A stretch of DNA of 64,000 nt, from NCBI RefSeq assembly GCF_003402235.1, contig NZ_QEWO01000004.1, positions 124,001 through 188,000 of the forward strand. Direction: 5' to 3'. The notes under the pieces are model-generated. The model made no database searches and was not told where the DNA came from. It saw only the letters and a list, made by a program, of their open reading frames with translations. The stretch is from Parahaliea mediterranea (GTDB lineage: Bacteria > Pseudomonadota > Gammaproteobacteria > Pseudomonadales > Halieaceae). Shown one piece after another: positions 47,550-55,555 of this stretch (position 1 is its first letter; each line of letters begins with the position of its first letter). A program made the translations under genes and the position numbers.

Positions 47550-48698
47550 TTACAAGCGCTCCAGAATGGTGACGTTCGCCTGACCGCCGCCTTCGCACAT
47601 GGTCTGCAGGCCGTAGCGGCCGCCAGTGCGCTCCAGTTCGTGCAGCAGGGTGGTCATCAGCTTGGTGCCGGTGGCGCCCAGCGGGTGACCCAGGGCAATC
47701 GCGCCGCCGTTCACGTTCATTTTCTCGTGGGGGAAACCGGTTTCCTTCATCCACGCCATGGGCACCGAGGCAAAGGCCTCGTTCACTTCCGCCAGATCGA
47801 TCTGGTCCAGCGTCATGCCGGCTTTTTTCAGGGCGTATTCGGTAGCCGGGATTGGCGCGGTCAGCATCCAGATCGGGTCGGCACCGCGCACGCTCATGTG
47901 GTGAATGCGGGCGCGGGGCGTGAGGTTGTAGCGCTTCAGCGCCGCCTCAGACACGATCAGCATGGCGGATGCGCCATCGCAGGTCTGGCTGGACACGGCG
48001 GCGGTGATGGTGCCGCCCTCGGCCAGCGGTTCCAGCTCGGCCATTTTCTCCATGGAGGTCTGGCGCGGGGTTTCGTCCATCGCCAGGCCGTTCAGCGGCG
48101 CAATTTCGCGGTTGAAGCGGCCTTCTTCAATGGCGCGCAATGCGCGGGTGTGGGACTCCAGGGCAAAAGCCTCCATTTCCTGGCGGCTGCAGTTCCACTT
48201 CTCGGCAATCATCTGGGCGGAGTTGAACTGGGACACCGGCGTGTCGCCGTAGCGCGCCACCCAGCCCTGGCTGCCGGAGAAGGGGTCTTTAAAGCCCAGC
48301 GGCTCGGCGGCCAGCATGGCGGAGGAAATGGGAATGCTGCTCATGGTCTGCACGCCGCCGGCCACCACCACGTCGTTCACGCCGGCCATGATCGCCTGGG
48401 CGGCAAAGTGAACGGCCTGCTGGGAGGAACCGCACTGGCGATCGACGGTGGTGCCGGGCACTGCATCCGACAGGCCCGCGGCCAGCCAGCAGGTGCGGGC
48501 AATGTCGCCGGCCAGGGGGCCGATGGTATCGACACAGCCGAAAATCACATCGTCGTATTCACTGTCGGGGATGCCGTTGCGCTCGGCCAGCACTTTCAGT
48601 ACGTGGCCACCGAGGTCGGCGGCGTGAACTTCGGCAAGGCTGCCGCGACGGCGGCCGGTGGGGGTGCGTACGGCATCGACTATATAGGCTTCTGGCAT
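47550..48698 (-). CDS. fadA6: FadA6-type thiolase of steroid C/D-ring degradation
   Basis: A 382-residue thiolase. Nucleophile C89 in TTVDRQCGSSQQA, His in GGAIALGHPLGATG, and second Cys in GLQTMCEGGGQANV. From memory it tracks M. tuberculosis FadA6 (Rv3556c) closely: CVDTIGPLAGDIAR, SSIPISSAM, EKWNCSREEM-like, DPIWMLTAPIPATEYAL and the terminal NVTILERL. It thiolyses a ring-opened intermediate after IpdAB. It lies mid-operon between a FadE gene and an SDR gene. Confidence 0.92.
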   Translation of the reverse strand: MPEAYIVDAVRTPTGRRRGSLAEVHAADLGGHVLKVLAERNGIPDSEYDDVIFGCVDTIGPLAGDIARTCWLAAGLSDAVPGTTVDRQCGSSQQAVHFAAQAIMAGVNDVVVAGGVQTMSSIPISSAMLAAEPLGFKDPFSGSQGWVARYGDTPVSQFNSAQMIAEKWNCSRQEMEAFALESHTRALRAIEEGRFNREIAPLNGLAMDETPRQTSMEKMAELEPLAEGGTITAAVSSQTCDGASAMLIVSEAALKRYNLTPRARIHHMSVRGADPIWMLTAPIPATEYALKKAGMTLDQIDLAEVNEAFASVPMAWMKETGFPHEKMNVNGGAIALGHPLGATGTKLMTTLLHELERTGGRYGLQTMCEGGGQANVTILERL

Positions 48699-48713
48699 GG
48701 TCTGATCCTCTGT

Positions 48714-49754
48714 TTAGAAGGTGGTTCCGGCGCCCAGGGCGACGCCGTCGGCAAAGATGTGCTCTGCCACCCGTTGTTTGTGGAAGCCGGTATCACCAAA
48801 GGTGCCGGCCATGGCCCAGGCCTTCTTCATGAAGATGTGCAGGTCGACCTCCCAGGTATAGCCCATGGCGCCGTGCACCTGGATGCTGTTCTTGGCCGCC
48901 AGGTTGGCGGCTTCGCAGGCCACCAGCTTGGCGTGGGATACCGCCACCTGCGCCGCCTCGCCGCGGGCCAGGGCGTAGGCTGCGCGGGTTACCGGCGCCT
49001 TGGCATATTCCAGGCGCACGGCAACGTTGGCCATGTGGTGCTTGACGGCCTGGAAGCTGCCGATCACCTTGCCAAACTGCTGGCGCTCGCTGGTGTATTG
49101 CACGGAGATGTCGATCATGCGCTGGGCCAGGCCCAGGGCCTGGGCCGCCGCCCCAAGGGCGCCGCGATCCAGCACCGCCTGGTACAGGGCTGCGGCCTGC
49201 TCGCCGCTGGCCGCCGGCAGCACGCCCGCGGCAATGTCGATGGCGTACAGGCGCCGCGAGGGATCGACGGATTCATTGAATCGCGCACTGAACTGATCCG
49301 GCGTGAGCAGGTACAGCGCCTGCGGCTCGGCCCACAGCAGCAGGCCGGCCTGCGCGGCATCTTCGGCCAGGCCGTTGTCGCTGCAGCCTACGGCCACGCG
49401 GGTTTCACCGGCGGCGATTTTGGGCAGCCACTCGGCGGCGGCCTGGCCACCCAGCTGGCTGATGACCGGCACCGCCACCAGGGCGGTGTTGACCAGCGGC
49501 TCGGGCAGCGCCACGTAGCCACATTCCTGGGCCAGCAGAACAAAGTCCAGCTCGTCCATACCCAGGCCACCGTGCGCTTCCGGCACGGTGATGCCGGTCA
49601 GGCCCATTTCGGCCAGCTGCTGCCACAGGCCGTCATCGCGGCCGCTGTCGCTTTCCCAGATGCCGCGAATGCGCTCGGGGGTCACTTCGTTGACCAGAAA
49701 GTCCCGCACCGAGTCGCGGAACAGGAGTTGGTCTTCGCTAAAGGTAAAGTCCAT
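48714..49754 (-). CDS. Acyl-CoA dehydrogenase (FadE32/FadE33-like)
   Basis: A 346-residue acyl-CoA dehydrogenase, shorter than usual, as are FadE32 and FadE33 of the mycobacterial HIP pathway. Motifs: VPEAHGGLGMDELDFVLLAQE, SERQQFGKVIGSFQAVKHHMA and IQVHGAMGYTWEVDLHIFMKKAWA. The shorter middle part suggests it needs the adjacent FadE31-like protein for activity. It is followed 15 bases later by the thiolase gene. Confidence 0.88.
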   Translation of the reverse strand: MDFTFSEDQLLFRDSVRDFLVNEVTPERIRGIWESDSGRDDGLWQQLAEMGLTGITVPEAHGGLGMDELDFVLLAQECGYVALPEPLVNTALVAVPVISQLGGQAAAEWLPKIAAGETRVAVGCSDNGLAEDAAQAGLLLWAEPQALYLLTPDQFSARFNESVDPSRRLYAIDIAAGVLPAASGEQAAALYQAVLDRGALGAAAQALGLAQRMIDISVQYTSERQQFGKVIGSFQAVKHHMANVAVRLEYAKAPVTRAAYALARGEAAQVAVSHAKLVACEAANLAAKNSIQVHGAMGYTWEVDLHIFMKKAWAMAGTFGDTGFHKQRVAEHIFADGVALGAGTTF

Positions 49755-49785
49755 ATCGAATCTCTCTATCTACTGCCGATTCCTA

Positions 49786-50949
49786 CTACCTCGGCATTCC
49801 CAACATACGCTCGGCGATAATATTTCTTTGAATTTCATTAGTACCGGCGTAGATCGGCCCGGACTGGGCAAACAGCCAGCCGTCCAGCCAGGTGCCCACG
49901 TCGCCGGCGTCCGGCGCATGGGGCAGCAGCTCGGCGCGGGCGCCCAGAATGCTCATGGCGGTGGCGTGCATGGCCTGGTCCAGTTCCGACCAGAAGATCT
50001 TGTTGGTGGAGGACTCGGCGCCGATCTTGCCGCCCTGGGTCAGGCGGCAGGCGGTTTCATAGGTAGTGAGGCAGTAGCTCTCGGCGTCCATCCAGGCGCG
50101 CATTACGGCATCGCGCACCGCCGGGTCGCGGTCGGCGCTGGCCTGGTTGGCTTTATACAGTTCCACCAGGCGGCGGGCGGTTTCCTGGAAGCGGGCCGGC
50201 GAGCGCAGCATCAGGCCGCGCTCAAAGCCGGCGGTGGCCATGGCCACGCTCCAGCCGGCGCCTTCGTCGCCGAGGCGATTGGCCACATCCACTTCCACAT
50301 TGTCGAAGAAGATTTCGGCAAAGCCCGGCAACCCGTCCAGCTGCGGGATGGGGCGCACGGTGATGCCGGGGGTGTTCAGCGGCACCAGGATGAAGGTCAG
50401 GCCGCGGTGGCGCTCGGAATCCGGGTCGGTGCGGAACATGCCGAACAGCCAGTCCGCCCACACGGCGCGGGTGGACCAGGTTTTCTGGCCGTTGATGATG
50501 TACTTGTCGCCGTCCTTGCGGGCGGTGGAGCGAATCGCCGCCATGTCGGAGCCGGCATTGGGCTCGGACCAGCCCTGGGCCCACACCTCTTCGCCGTTGG
50601 CCATCTTCGGCAGGATGCGCGCCTTCTGCTCCTCGGTGCCGTATTCCATCAGGGTCGGGCCCAGCAGGAAGATGCCGTTCTGGTTGACCCGCAGGGGCGC
50701 CCGGGCGCGGTAGTACTCTTCTTCGAAGATCAGCCACTCGATCAGGTCGCAGGCGCGCCCGCCTAGTTCTTCGGGCCAGGTCACCATGCCCCAGCGGCCC
50801 TTGTTGAGGGTGGCCTCCCACTCGCGGTGCTGTTGGAAGCCCTCCTCGGTATCGAAGGTCTTCAGGGGCTCGGCGGGAACGTGCTCGGCGAGCCAGCTGC
50901 GCACTTCCTCGCGAAAGGCGTTTTGTTGGTCGGTGTAGTTCAGGTTCAT
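49786..50949 (-). CDS. fadE31: FadE31-type acyl-CoA dehydrogenase
   Basis: A 387-residue acyl-CoA dehydrogenase. MNLNYTDQQNAFREEVRSWL, WAQGWSEPNAGSDMAAIRS, YIINGQKTWSTRAVWADW, GLMLRSPARF and GPIYAGTNEIQRNIIAERMLGMPR parallel FadE31 (Rv3562) in my recollection. It should form a heterotetramer with the shorter FadE encoded next. 31 bases separate the two genes. Confidence 0.9.
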   Translation of the reverse strand: MNLNYTDQQNAFREEVRSWLAEHVPAEPLKTFDTEEGFQQHREWEATLNKGRWGMVTWPEELGGRACDLIEWLIFEEEYYRARAPLRVNQNGIFLLGPTLMEYGTEEQKARILPKMANGEEVWAQGWSEPNAGSDMAAIRSTARKDGDKYIINGQKTWSTRAVWADWLFGMFRTDPDSERHRGLTFILVPLNTPGITVRPIPQLDGLPGFAEIFFDNVEVDVANRLGDEGAGWSVAMATAGFERGLMLRSPARFQETARRLVELYKANQASADRDPAVRDAVMRAWMDAESYCLTTYETACRLTQGGKIGAESSTNKIFWSELDQAMHATAMSILGARAELLPHAPDAGDVGTWLDGWLFAQSGPIYAGTNEIQRNIIAERMLGMPR

Positions 50950-50958
50950 CGTCTGGCC

Positions 50959-51711
50959 TTAAAACTTCGCGTCGCGTTTTTCCACAAAGGCATCCCGGGA
51001 TTCCTGGGAGTCGCCCACGGTGTAGGCCTCCAGGGTGAAGCCCTGCTCCCAGCGGTACTTGTCTTCCAGGTTGCCGTCTTCAATGCCGGTGAGGGCCTCC
51101 TTGGCCAGCTTGACCATGGCCGGGGACTTCTCGGCGATTTTCGCCGCGATTTCGCGGGCGGTATCGCGCAGCTGGTCCTTCGGCACCACCTTCTCCACGG
51201 CGCCCAGGCGGTAGGCCTCGGCGGCGTCGATGAATTCGCCGGTGAAGTACATGTAGCGCACCTTCTGCACCGGGAACATGCGCTGCAGGTGCGCACCGCC
51301 GCCCATGGCGCCGCGGTCGATCTCCGGCACGCCAAAGCGCGCGCAGTCGGAAGCCACCAGGATGTCGGCGGCCCCGGCCATGCCAATGCCGCCGCCCAGC
51401 ACAAAACCGTGCAGGGCGATAATCACCGGCTTGGGGTTGCGGTGAATGGCGCGGAAGGTTTCGTAGTTGCCCTTGTTCACCGCCACGATGCGCTCCGGGT
51501 GGGCGGCCAGCTCCTTGATGTCCACACCGGCGCAGAAGCCCTTGCCCTCGGCGGCAATCAGGATGACGCGCACGGCATCGTTGGCGCCCAGGGCGTCGAT
51601 CTCGGCGGCCACGGCCATCCAGCCGGCGCTGTCGAAGGCATTCACCGGCGGCTTGTCGAGAATCATCTCGGCGATGCCGCCCTCGATGGTGGTTTTAAAT
51701 ACGGCTGTCAT
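50959..51711 (-). CDS. echA20: EchA20-type crotonase, ring-D hydrolase of HIP degradation
   Basis: A 250-residue crotonase-fold protein. Oxyanion-hole segments are GKGFCAGVDIKEL and GFVLGGGIGMAGAADI; the FGVPEIDRGAMGGGAHLQRMFP region parallels EchA20 (Rv3550), FGLPEVERGALGAATHLSRL as I recall it. EchA20 hydrolyses ring D of HIEC-CoA to give COCHEA-CoA, and acts as a hydrolase and not as a hydratase. It lies directly between the IpdC and FadE31 genes. Confidence 0.9.
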   Translation of the reverse strand: MTAVFKTTIEGGIAEMILDKPPVNAFDSAGWMAVAAEIDALGANDAVRVILIAAEGKGFCAGVDIKELAAHPERIVAVNKGNYETFRAIHRNPKPVIIALHGFVLGGGIGMAGAADILVASDCARFGVPEIDRGAMGGGAHLQRMFPVQKVRYMYFTGEFIDAAEAYRLGAVEKVVPKDQLRDTAREIAAKIAEKSPAMVKLAKEALTGIEDGNLEDKYRWEQGFTLEAYTVGDSQESRDAFVEKRDAKF

Positions 51712-51723
51712 AGTGTGTCCTCG

Positions 51724-52797
51724 TCAGGCCGCGCCGGCGCGCTGCGCCAGTGCGGTGAGTCGTTGTTCCGCCTCGCGGGCAATGCCGCTGATCAGCGCTT
51801 CGCAGCTGAGCAGCTCGTCAATCACCCCCGCCACCTGGCCGCTGGGCAGCACGCCCTGCTCCGGGCGGCCGTCCACCATGGCCTTCTGGATAATCATCGG
51901 CGCATTGGCGGACATGATGGCCTGGGCGGCGGTAAGGTCGCCCGCGCCGCTCATGGCCACGGCGGACTTCAGCAGGCTCAGCAGGCTGGCGCCGGTGTGC
52001 TTGCGAAAGGCCAGGCCATTGCGAATGGCGATCAGCAGTTTTTTCAGGCCGCCGGCTTTTTCCAGCTCCGCCAGCAGTTCGTTCATGATCATGCGCTGGG
52101 GCAGGCCGTCCATCGCCTCGGAGCGGATGATCTGGGCCGGGTCCTTGCAGGCCAGGTAGCGCTGCAGGGTGGCGTCGGGCACCGGGCTTTCCTTGGTCAA
52201 CAGGAAGCGGGTGCCCATGGCGATGCCATCGGCCCCCCAGGCCAGGGCCGCCACCAGGCCACGGCCGTCCTTGAAGCCGCCGGCGGCCACCACCGGCACC
52301 TTCTCGCCCACGGCGTCGATCACCTGGGGAATCAGCAGGGTGGTGGGCACGGCGCCGGTGTGGCCCCCGCCTTCCCCGCCCTGCACGGTGACCACATCGG
52401 CGCCCAGTTCCACCGCCTTGATGGCGTGCTTGGGCAGGCCCACGGTGGGCATGCACACCACACCGGCATCCTTCAGCTTGCGGATGAATTCCGGCCCCGG
52501 CGAGCGGGAGTAGCTGACCGCCTTGACGCCGTGGCGGATCACCATGTCGACAATGTCCGCCGCGTTGGGCTGGTACATGTGAAAGTTCACACCGAAGGGT
52601 TTGTCGGTGAGCGCCTTCACCCGCAGGATGTCGCGCTCCATTTCCGCCGGTGGAATGGTGGCGCCGGCCAGAAAGCCAAAGCCACCGGCGTTACAGCTGC
52701 CGGCCACCAGGTTCGGGTCTGCCACCCAGCCCATCGCGGTTTGCACGATGGGGTAGCGGCAGCCGAGCAGTTCGGTCAGGCGTGTGTTGAGGTTCAT
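51724..52797 (-). CDS. ipdC: IpdC-type flavin-dependent reductase (nitronate monooxygenase fold)
   Basis: A 357-residue TIM-barrel FMN protein annotated generically as nitronate monooxygenase. VQTAMGWVADPNLVAGSCNAGGFGF, GADVVTVQGGEGGGHTG, VPVVAAGGFKDGRGLVAALAWGADGIAMGTRFL and the C-terminal VLPSGQVAGVIDELLSC match IpdC (Rv3553) in my recollection. IpdC acts on a HIP-CoA intermediate before ring opening. It follows ipdB by 12 bases, the same ipdA-ipdB-ipdC order as in mycobacteria. Confidence 0.92.
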   Translation of the reverse strand: MNLNTRLTELLGCRYPIVQTAMGWVADPNLVAGSCNAGGFGFLAGATIPPAEMERDILRVKALTDKPFGVNFHMYQPNAADIVDMVIRHGVKAVSYSRSPGPEFIRKLKDAGVVCMPTVGLPKHAIKAVELGADVVTVQGGEGGGHTGAVPTTLLIPQVIDAVGEKVPVVAAGGFKDGRGLVAALAWGADGIAMGTRFLLTKESPVPDATLQRYLACKDPAQIIRSEAMDGLPQRMIMNELLAELEKAGGLKKLLIAIRNGLAFRKHTGASLLSLLKSAVAMSGAGDLTAAQAIMSANAPMIIQKAMVDGRPEQGVLPSGQVAGVIDELLSCEALISGIAREAEQRLTALAQRAGAA

Positions 52798-52809
52798 GCT
52801 GCCAGGCCC

Positions 52810-53610
52810 TTAGCTGCGAACGCCGGGAGGGTTGTCCTTGATCTGGTAGGCCCGCTGGTTGTGGGGGTCCAGCGCCTTGATGATGGCCAGCTGCTCCTCG
52901 GTGGGGGCGGCGGTAGTGGGCACTTCATCGGGCACCGCAATGGCAAAGCCGGTGTTTTCCAGCACTTCTTCCACGCTCACCCCAGGGTGCAGTGACAGCA
53001 GGCGCAGCTGGTGGTCGGGGCCGCCGAAGTCCATCACGCAGAGGTTGGTGATAACGCGGTGAATGTCCACATCGCTGAGCGCACGGCCCTTGGGCAGGCG
53101 CGCCGGGTTGTAGCCGATGGAGGAGACAAAATCGCACTCGCCATCAATGAACACGCGGTTGTTGTGGGCCGGCACAAAGAAGCTGTTGCGGTGGCAGATG
53201 GAGTTGCCCGGGAAGCCGCGCGCGCCCAGCATCATCACTTTGGGCTGGGCGTAGGTGCCGCCCAGGGCCGAGGTGTTGGTCTGGCCGAAGCGGTCGATCT
53301 GGGTCGGGCCGAGCATGGCGTGGCGCTTGCCGCTCCACACGTTGTCGAAGATGCGCGAAAAGCCCATCCAGCTCTCGTTGGCCTGCACAAAGTCATCGCC
53401 GCGGTTGCCCAGCGGGTTCGGCTCGGACAGCATGAAGGCCTCCGAGTCGGTCATCATCAGGTCCGGGTTGAAGGTCTTCATGGCCAGGCTCGCGCCCAGG
53501 CGCGGGATTACGCCGATGCCGGTGGCGAGTTTTTCGCCGTCGTCGCGGAAGGCTTCGGCGGCGGCCACGATGCACAGTTCAGCCAGGGTGTAGTCGGTTG
53601 CTGCAGTCAT
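52810..53610 (-). CDS. ipdB: IpdB, beta subunit of the ring-C hydrolase (CoA-transferase fold)
   Basis: A 266-residue class I CoA-transferase-fold subunit. AELCIVAAAEAFRDDGE, ARGFPGNSICH, FVSSIGYNPARL and NLCVMDFGGPDHQLRLLSLHPGVS follow M. tuberculosis IpdB (Rv3552) as I recall it. With IpdA it hydrolyses ring C of COCHEA-CoA to MOODA-CoA, a hydrolase and not a CoA transfer. It lies 21 bases after ipdA. Confidence 0.93.
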   Translation of the reverse strand: MTAATDYTLAELCIVAAAEAFRDDGEKLATGIGVIPRLGASLAMKTFNPDLMMTDSEAFMLSEPNPLGNRGDDFVQANESWMGFSRIFDNVWSGKRHAMLGPTQIDRFGQTNTSALGGTYAQPKVMMLGARGFPGNSICHRNSFFVPAHNNRVFIDGECDFVSSIGYNPARLPKGRALSDVDIHRVITNLCVMDFGGPDHQLRLLSLHPGVSVEEVLENTGFAIAVPDEVPTTAAPTEEQLAIIKALDPHNQRAYQIKDNPPGVRS

Positions 53611-53631
53611 TGAACAAGTCTCCTTGGCTGA

Positions 53632-54504
53632 TCAGTAAACGGGCAGGGGCAGTGCGCGGATGGCATCCAGGCCGCCAACGCGCTCCTGGTACTCGGCTTC
53701 GGTGGCCGCCAGGAACTGCTCGGCATAGGCGGCAAAGCCCCCTTCCTTGGCGCTGCCGTTGTAGGCCTTGAAGTGGGGTACGTCGAAGCCGTACTGGGGG
53801 TTGCAGGAGGTGGGGTGGGCGCCGCCGGGGATTTCCACCACCGCATCGGTGATGCTGCGCTCCCAGAACACCTGGCGCGCGCGCGCCGGGTCCTGGAAGT
53901 AGGCGGTATCAACCACCTCTTCGCAGGACACAATGGTGTTTTTGGCGGCGCGGGCCATCCAGTCGTCCAGGTAGTGATCCGGGCCTTCGATCTGGCACAC
54001 GCCGCGCGCGTCGGCGCGGTCGGCGTGAATCAGGGCCACGTCCAGGTTCAGTGCCGGCATGGCCACCCACTCCTTGTCGTCGTAGGGGCTGTCGATCACT
54101 TTGATATCGGGGTTGTGGGTGAGGATGTCAGTGCCAAGGCCCACTTCGGTGGGGATGAAGGGCAGGCCCCAGGCCGCGGCGCGCAGACCCAGCAGCATCA
54201 TGCCCTCGTCCACTTCCATCACCTCGATGGCGCCGCTCTGGCGGGCCTGGCGGAAGTAGGGCTCCAGGGGAATGAAGTCCAGCGAGACAAAGGCGAAGAT
54301 GACTTTTTTCACCTTGCCGGAGGCGCACAGCATGCCCACATCGGCACCGCCGTAGGCGACGATGGTGAGGTCTTTCAGGTCCGAGCGCAGGATTTCCCGC
54401 ACCAGGGCCATGGGCTTGCGCCGGGGGCCCCAGCCGCCAATACCCACGGTCATGCCGTCTGAGATTTGCGCCACTGCCGCGGCGGCCGAAATGCGTTTAT
54501 CCAT
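53632..54504 (-). CDS. ipdA: IpdA, alpha subunit of the ring-C hydrolase (CoA-transferase fold)
   Basis: A 290-residue CoA-transferase-fold subunit. GMTVGIGGWGPRRKPMALVR and ILRSDLKDLTIVAYGGADVG are near-signature for IpdA (Rv3551). The EVDEGMM segment (E100) appears to correspond to the catalytic Glu of IpdA, though I could not align it computationally. It opens the long operon ipdA-ipdB-ipdC-echA20-fadE31-fadE-fadA6-SDR-fadE-fadE30-ipdF. A 107-bp leader with a direct repeat and the shared 11-mer precedes it. Confidence 0.93.
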   Translation of the reverse strand: MDKRISAAAAVAQISDGMTVGIGGWGPRRKPMALVREILRSDLKDLTIVAYGGADVGMLCASGKVKKVIFAFVSLDFIPLEPYFRQARQSGAIEVMEVDEGMMLLGLRAAAWGLPFIPTEVGLGTDILTHNPDIKVIDSPYDDKEWVAMPALNLDVALIHADRADARGVCQIEGPDHYLDDWMARAAKNTIVSCEEVVDTAYFQDPARARQVFWERSITDAVVEIPGGAHPTSCNPQYGFDVPHFKAYNGSAKEGGFAAYAEQFLAATEAEYQERVGGLDAIRALPLPVY

Positions 54505-54526
54505 AACAGTTCCTTTCTCTACCAGT

Positions 54527-54559
54527 GCCGGCGACAGGCTGCCGGCGATTGCTTAATTC
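54527..54559. promoter_or_regulatory. ipdA leader: GCCGGCGA direct repeat and shared 11-mer TTGCTTAATTC
   Basis: GCCGGCGA occurs at 54527-54534 and 54541-54548, followed by TTGCTTAATTC (54549-54559). The 11-mer recurs exactly at 57224-57234, between fadD3 and the TonB-dependent receptor gene. It is a candidate operator half-site for the two Lrp-type regulators; this is inference from position and recurrence. Confidence 0.5.
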
Positions 54560-54611
54560 TCGTTGCGCTTTTTGCGCCCTGCTTTCAGTTTTGACTGTTG
54601 CCTACCGGGTG

Positions 54612-55079
54612 CTAGCGCACAATCCGCGCCATGCGGTAGTCGTGCTTTATAAAGTTCACGCCCAGGGTGCTCTCGGTGCGGCGCACGCCGGGAATGCCGC
54701 TGATATGGCCGTGCACAAACTCGGCCAGGTGTTCGTTGTTGCGCACCATGGTGATGGCCAGCAGGTCCGAGCGGCCGAGCATTTCACCGACAAAACCCAG
54801 CTCGGGGATTTCGGCCAGCCGGCTTGCCACCTCGCTCACCTGGTGGCTGCGCTCCACCTCCACCCAGATGTAGGCCAGGCTGGCATCGCGGAAGCGGTCG
54901 ATGTTGGTCACCGCGGTGATGCGAATGAGTTTTTCCTCTTCCATGCGCTTGACGCGGCTGCGCACGGTGCCTTCGGTCACCCCAAGCTCGGCGGCAATCT
55001 GCCGGTTGCTGACCCGGGCGTCGCGGCTCAGGCGCTCGACGATGGCGCGATCCACCTCGTCCAGTTGCCGGCGGCTCAC
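54612..55079 (-). CDS. AsnC/Lrp-family regulator (second of a pair)
   Basis: A 155-residue Lrp-type regulator: winged helix about 4-55 (LDEVDRAIVERLSRDARVSNRQIAAELGVTE) and a RAM/AsnC ligand domain about 65-145 with the GRSDLLAITMV and GIPGVRRTEST motifs. GTG start overlapping the previous regulator gene's stop (GTGA), so the two are made together and may form hetero-oligomers. They sit between fadD3 and ipdA, where a pathway regulator would be expected, and no TetR-type KstR2 is present. The ligand could be a CoA-thioester or HIP, by context only. Confidence 0.88.
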   Translation of the reverse strand: MSRRQLDEVDRAIVERLSRDARVSNRQIAAELGVTEGTVRSRVKRMEEEKLIRITAVTNIDRFRDASLAYIWVEVERSHQVSEVASRLAEIPELGFVGEMLGRSDLLAITMVRNNEHLAEFVHGHISGIPGVRRTESTLGVNFIKHDYRMARIVR

Positions 55080-55555
55080 AGGGGCACCCAGTCCGGCTGG
55101 TTTTTCAGCACGTTCACCGCCAGCGAGGGGGTCAGCCGGCGCACACCGGGCAGGGCCGCCAGGCGGTCGCTCAACAGCCGGTGCAGGGCGGCCTGATCCT
55201 CGGCCACCACCAGGGCCTCGATGTCGTGGGTGCCCACCACCACATTCACCGAGAACACTTCCGGGATGGCGGCCAGCTCGCGGGCCACGCTTTCCGGGGT
55301 GCGGCTTTCCACCTGCACCCCCACTGCCAGCAGCAGGTTGTAGCCCGCCGCCTCGATGTCAGTCACCGCCACCACCCGCATGGTGTTGGACTCTTCCAGC
55401 CGGCGCACCCGGCTGCGCACAGTGGCTTCGGTCAGGCCCAGGGCCTTGGCCAGGGCGCGAAAGGGCATGCGCCCGTCTTCGCGCAGCAGGGCGATGATGC
55501 GGTGATCCACCTCGTCCAGCTGCGGGTGGAACTCGGTCACTGCCGCGGTGTTCAC
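55076..55555 (-). CDS. AsnC/Lrp-family regulator (first of a pair)
   Basis: A 159-residue Lrp-type regulator: HTH about 12-62 (QLDEVDHRIIALLREDGRMPFRALAKALGLTE) and a ligand domain about 72-150 with VGTHDIEALVVA and ALPGVRRLTPS. It resembles its neighbour over the whole length, so the pair looks like a tandem duplication that has diverged. GTG start overlaps the fadD3 stop, and its own stop overlaps the next regulator's start. This makes fadD3-lrp-lrp a coupled unit. Confidence 0.88.
   Translation of the reverse strand: MNTAAVTEFHPQLDEVDHRIIALLREDGRMPFRALAKALGLTEATVRSRVRRLEESNTMRVVAVTDIEAAGYNLLLAVGVQVESRTPESVARELAAIPEVFSVNVVVGTHDIEALVVAEDQAALHRLLSDRLAALPGVRRLTPSLAVNVLKNQPDWVPL

Noticed and set aside
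47505-49820. 771-codon plus-strand open frame
   Set aside because: Antisense of the FadA6 and FadE genes; composition is typical of GC-rich mirror frames.
51724-52797. Nitronate monooxygenase as the functional name
   Set aside because: The fold fits, but order and motifs match IpdC of the steroid pathway better than a nitroalkane enzyme.
50827-52995. 722-codon plus-strand open frame
   Set aside because: Antisense of echA20, ipdC and neighbours; no ribosome site and no recognisable domain.
53632-54504. 3-oxoacid or glutaconate CoA-transferase function for the ipdA-like gene
   Set aside because: The GWGPRRKPMALVR signature and the neighbours IpdB, IpdC and EchA20 point to the ring-C hydrolase.
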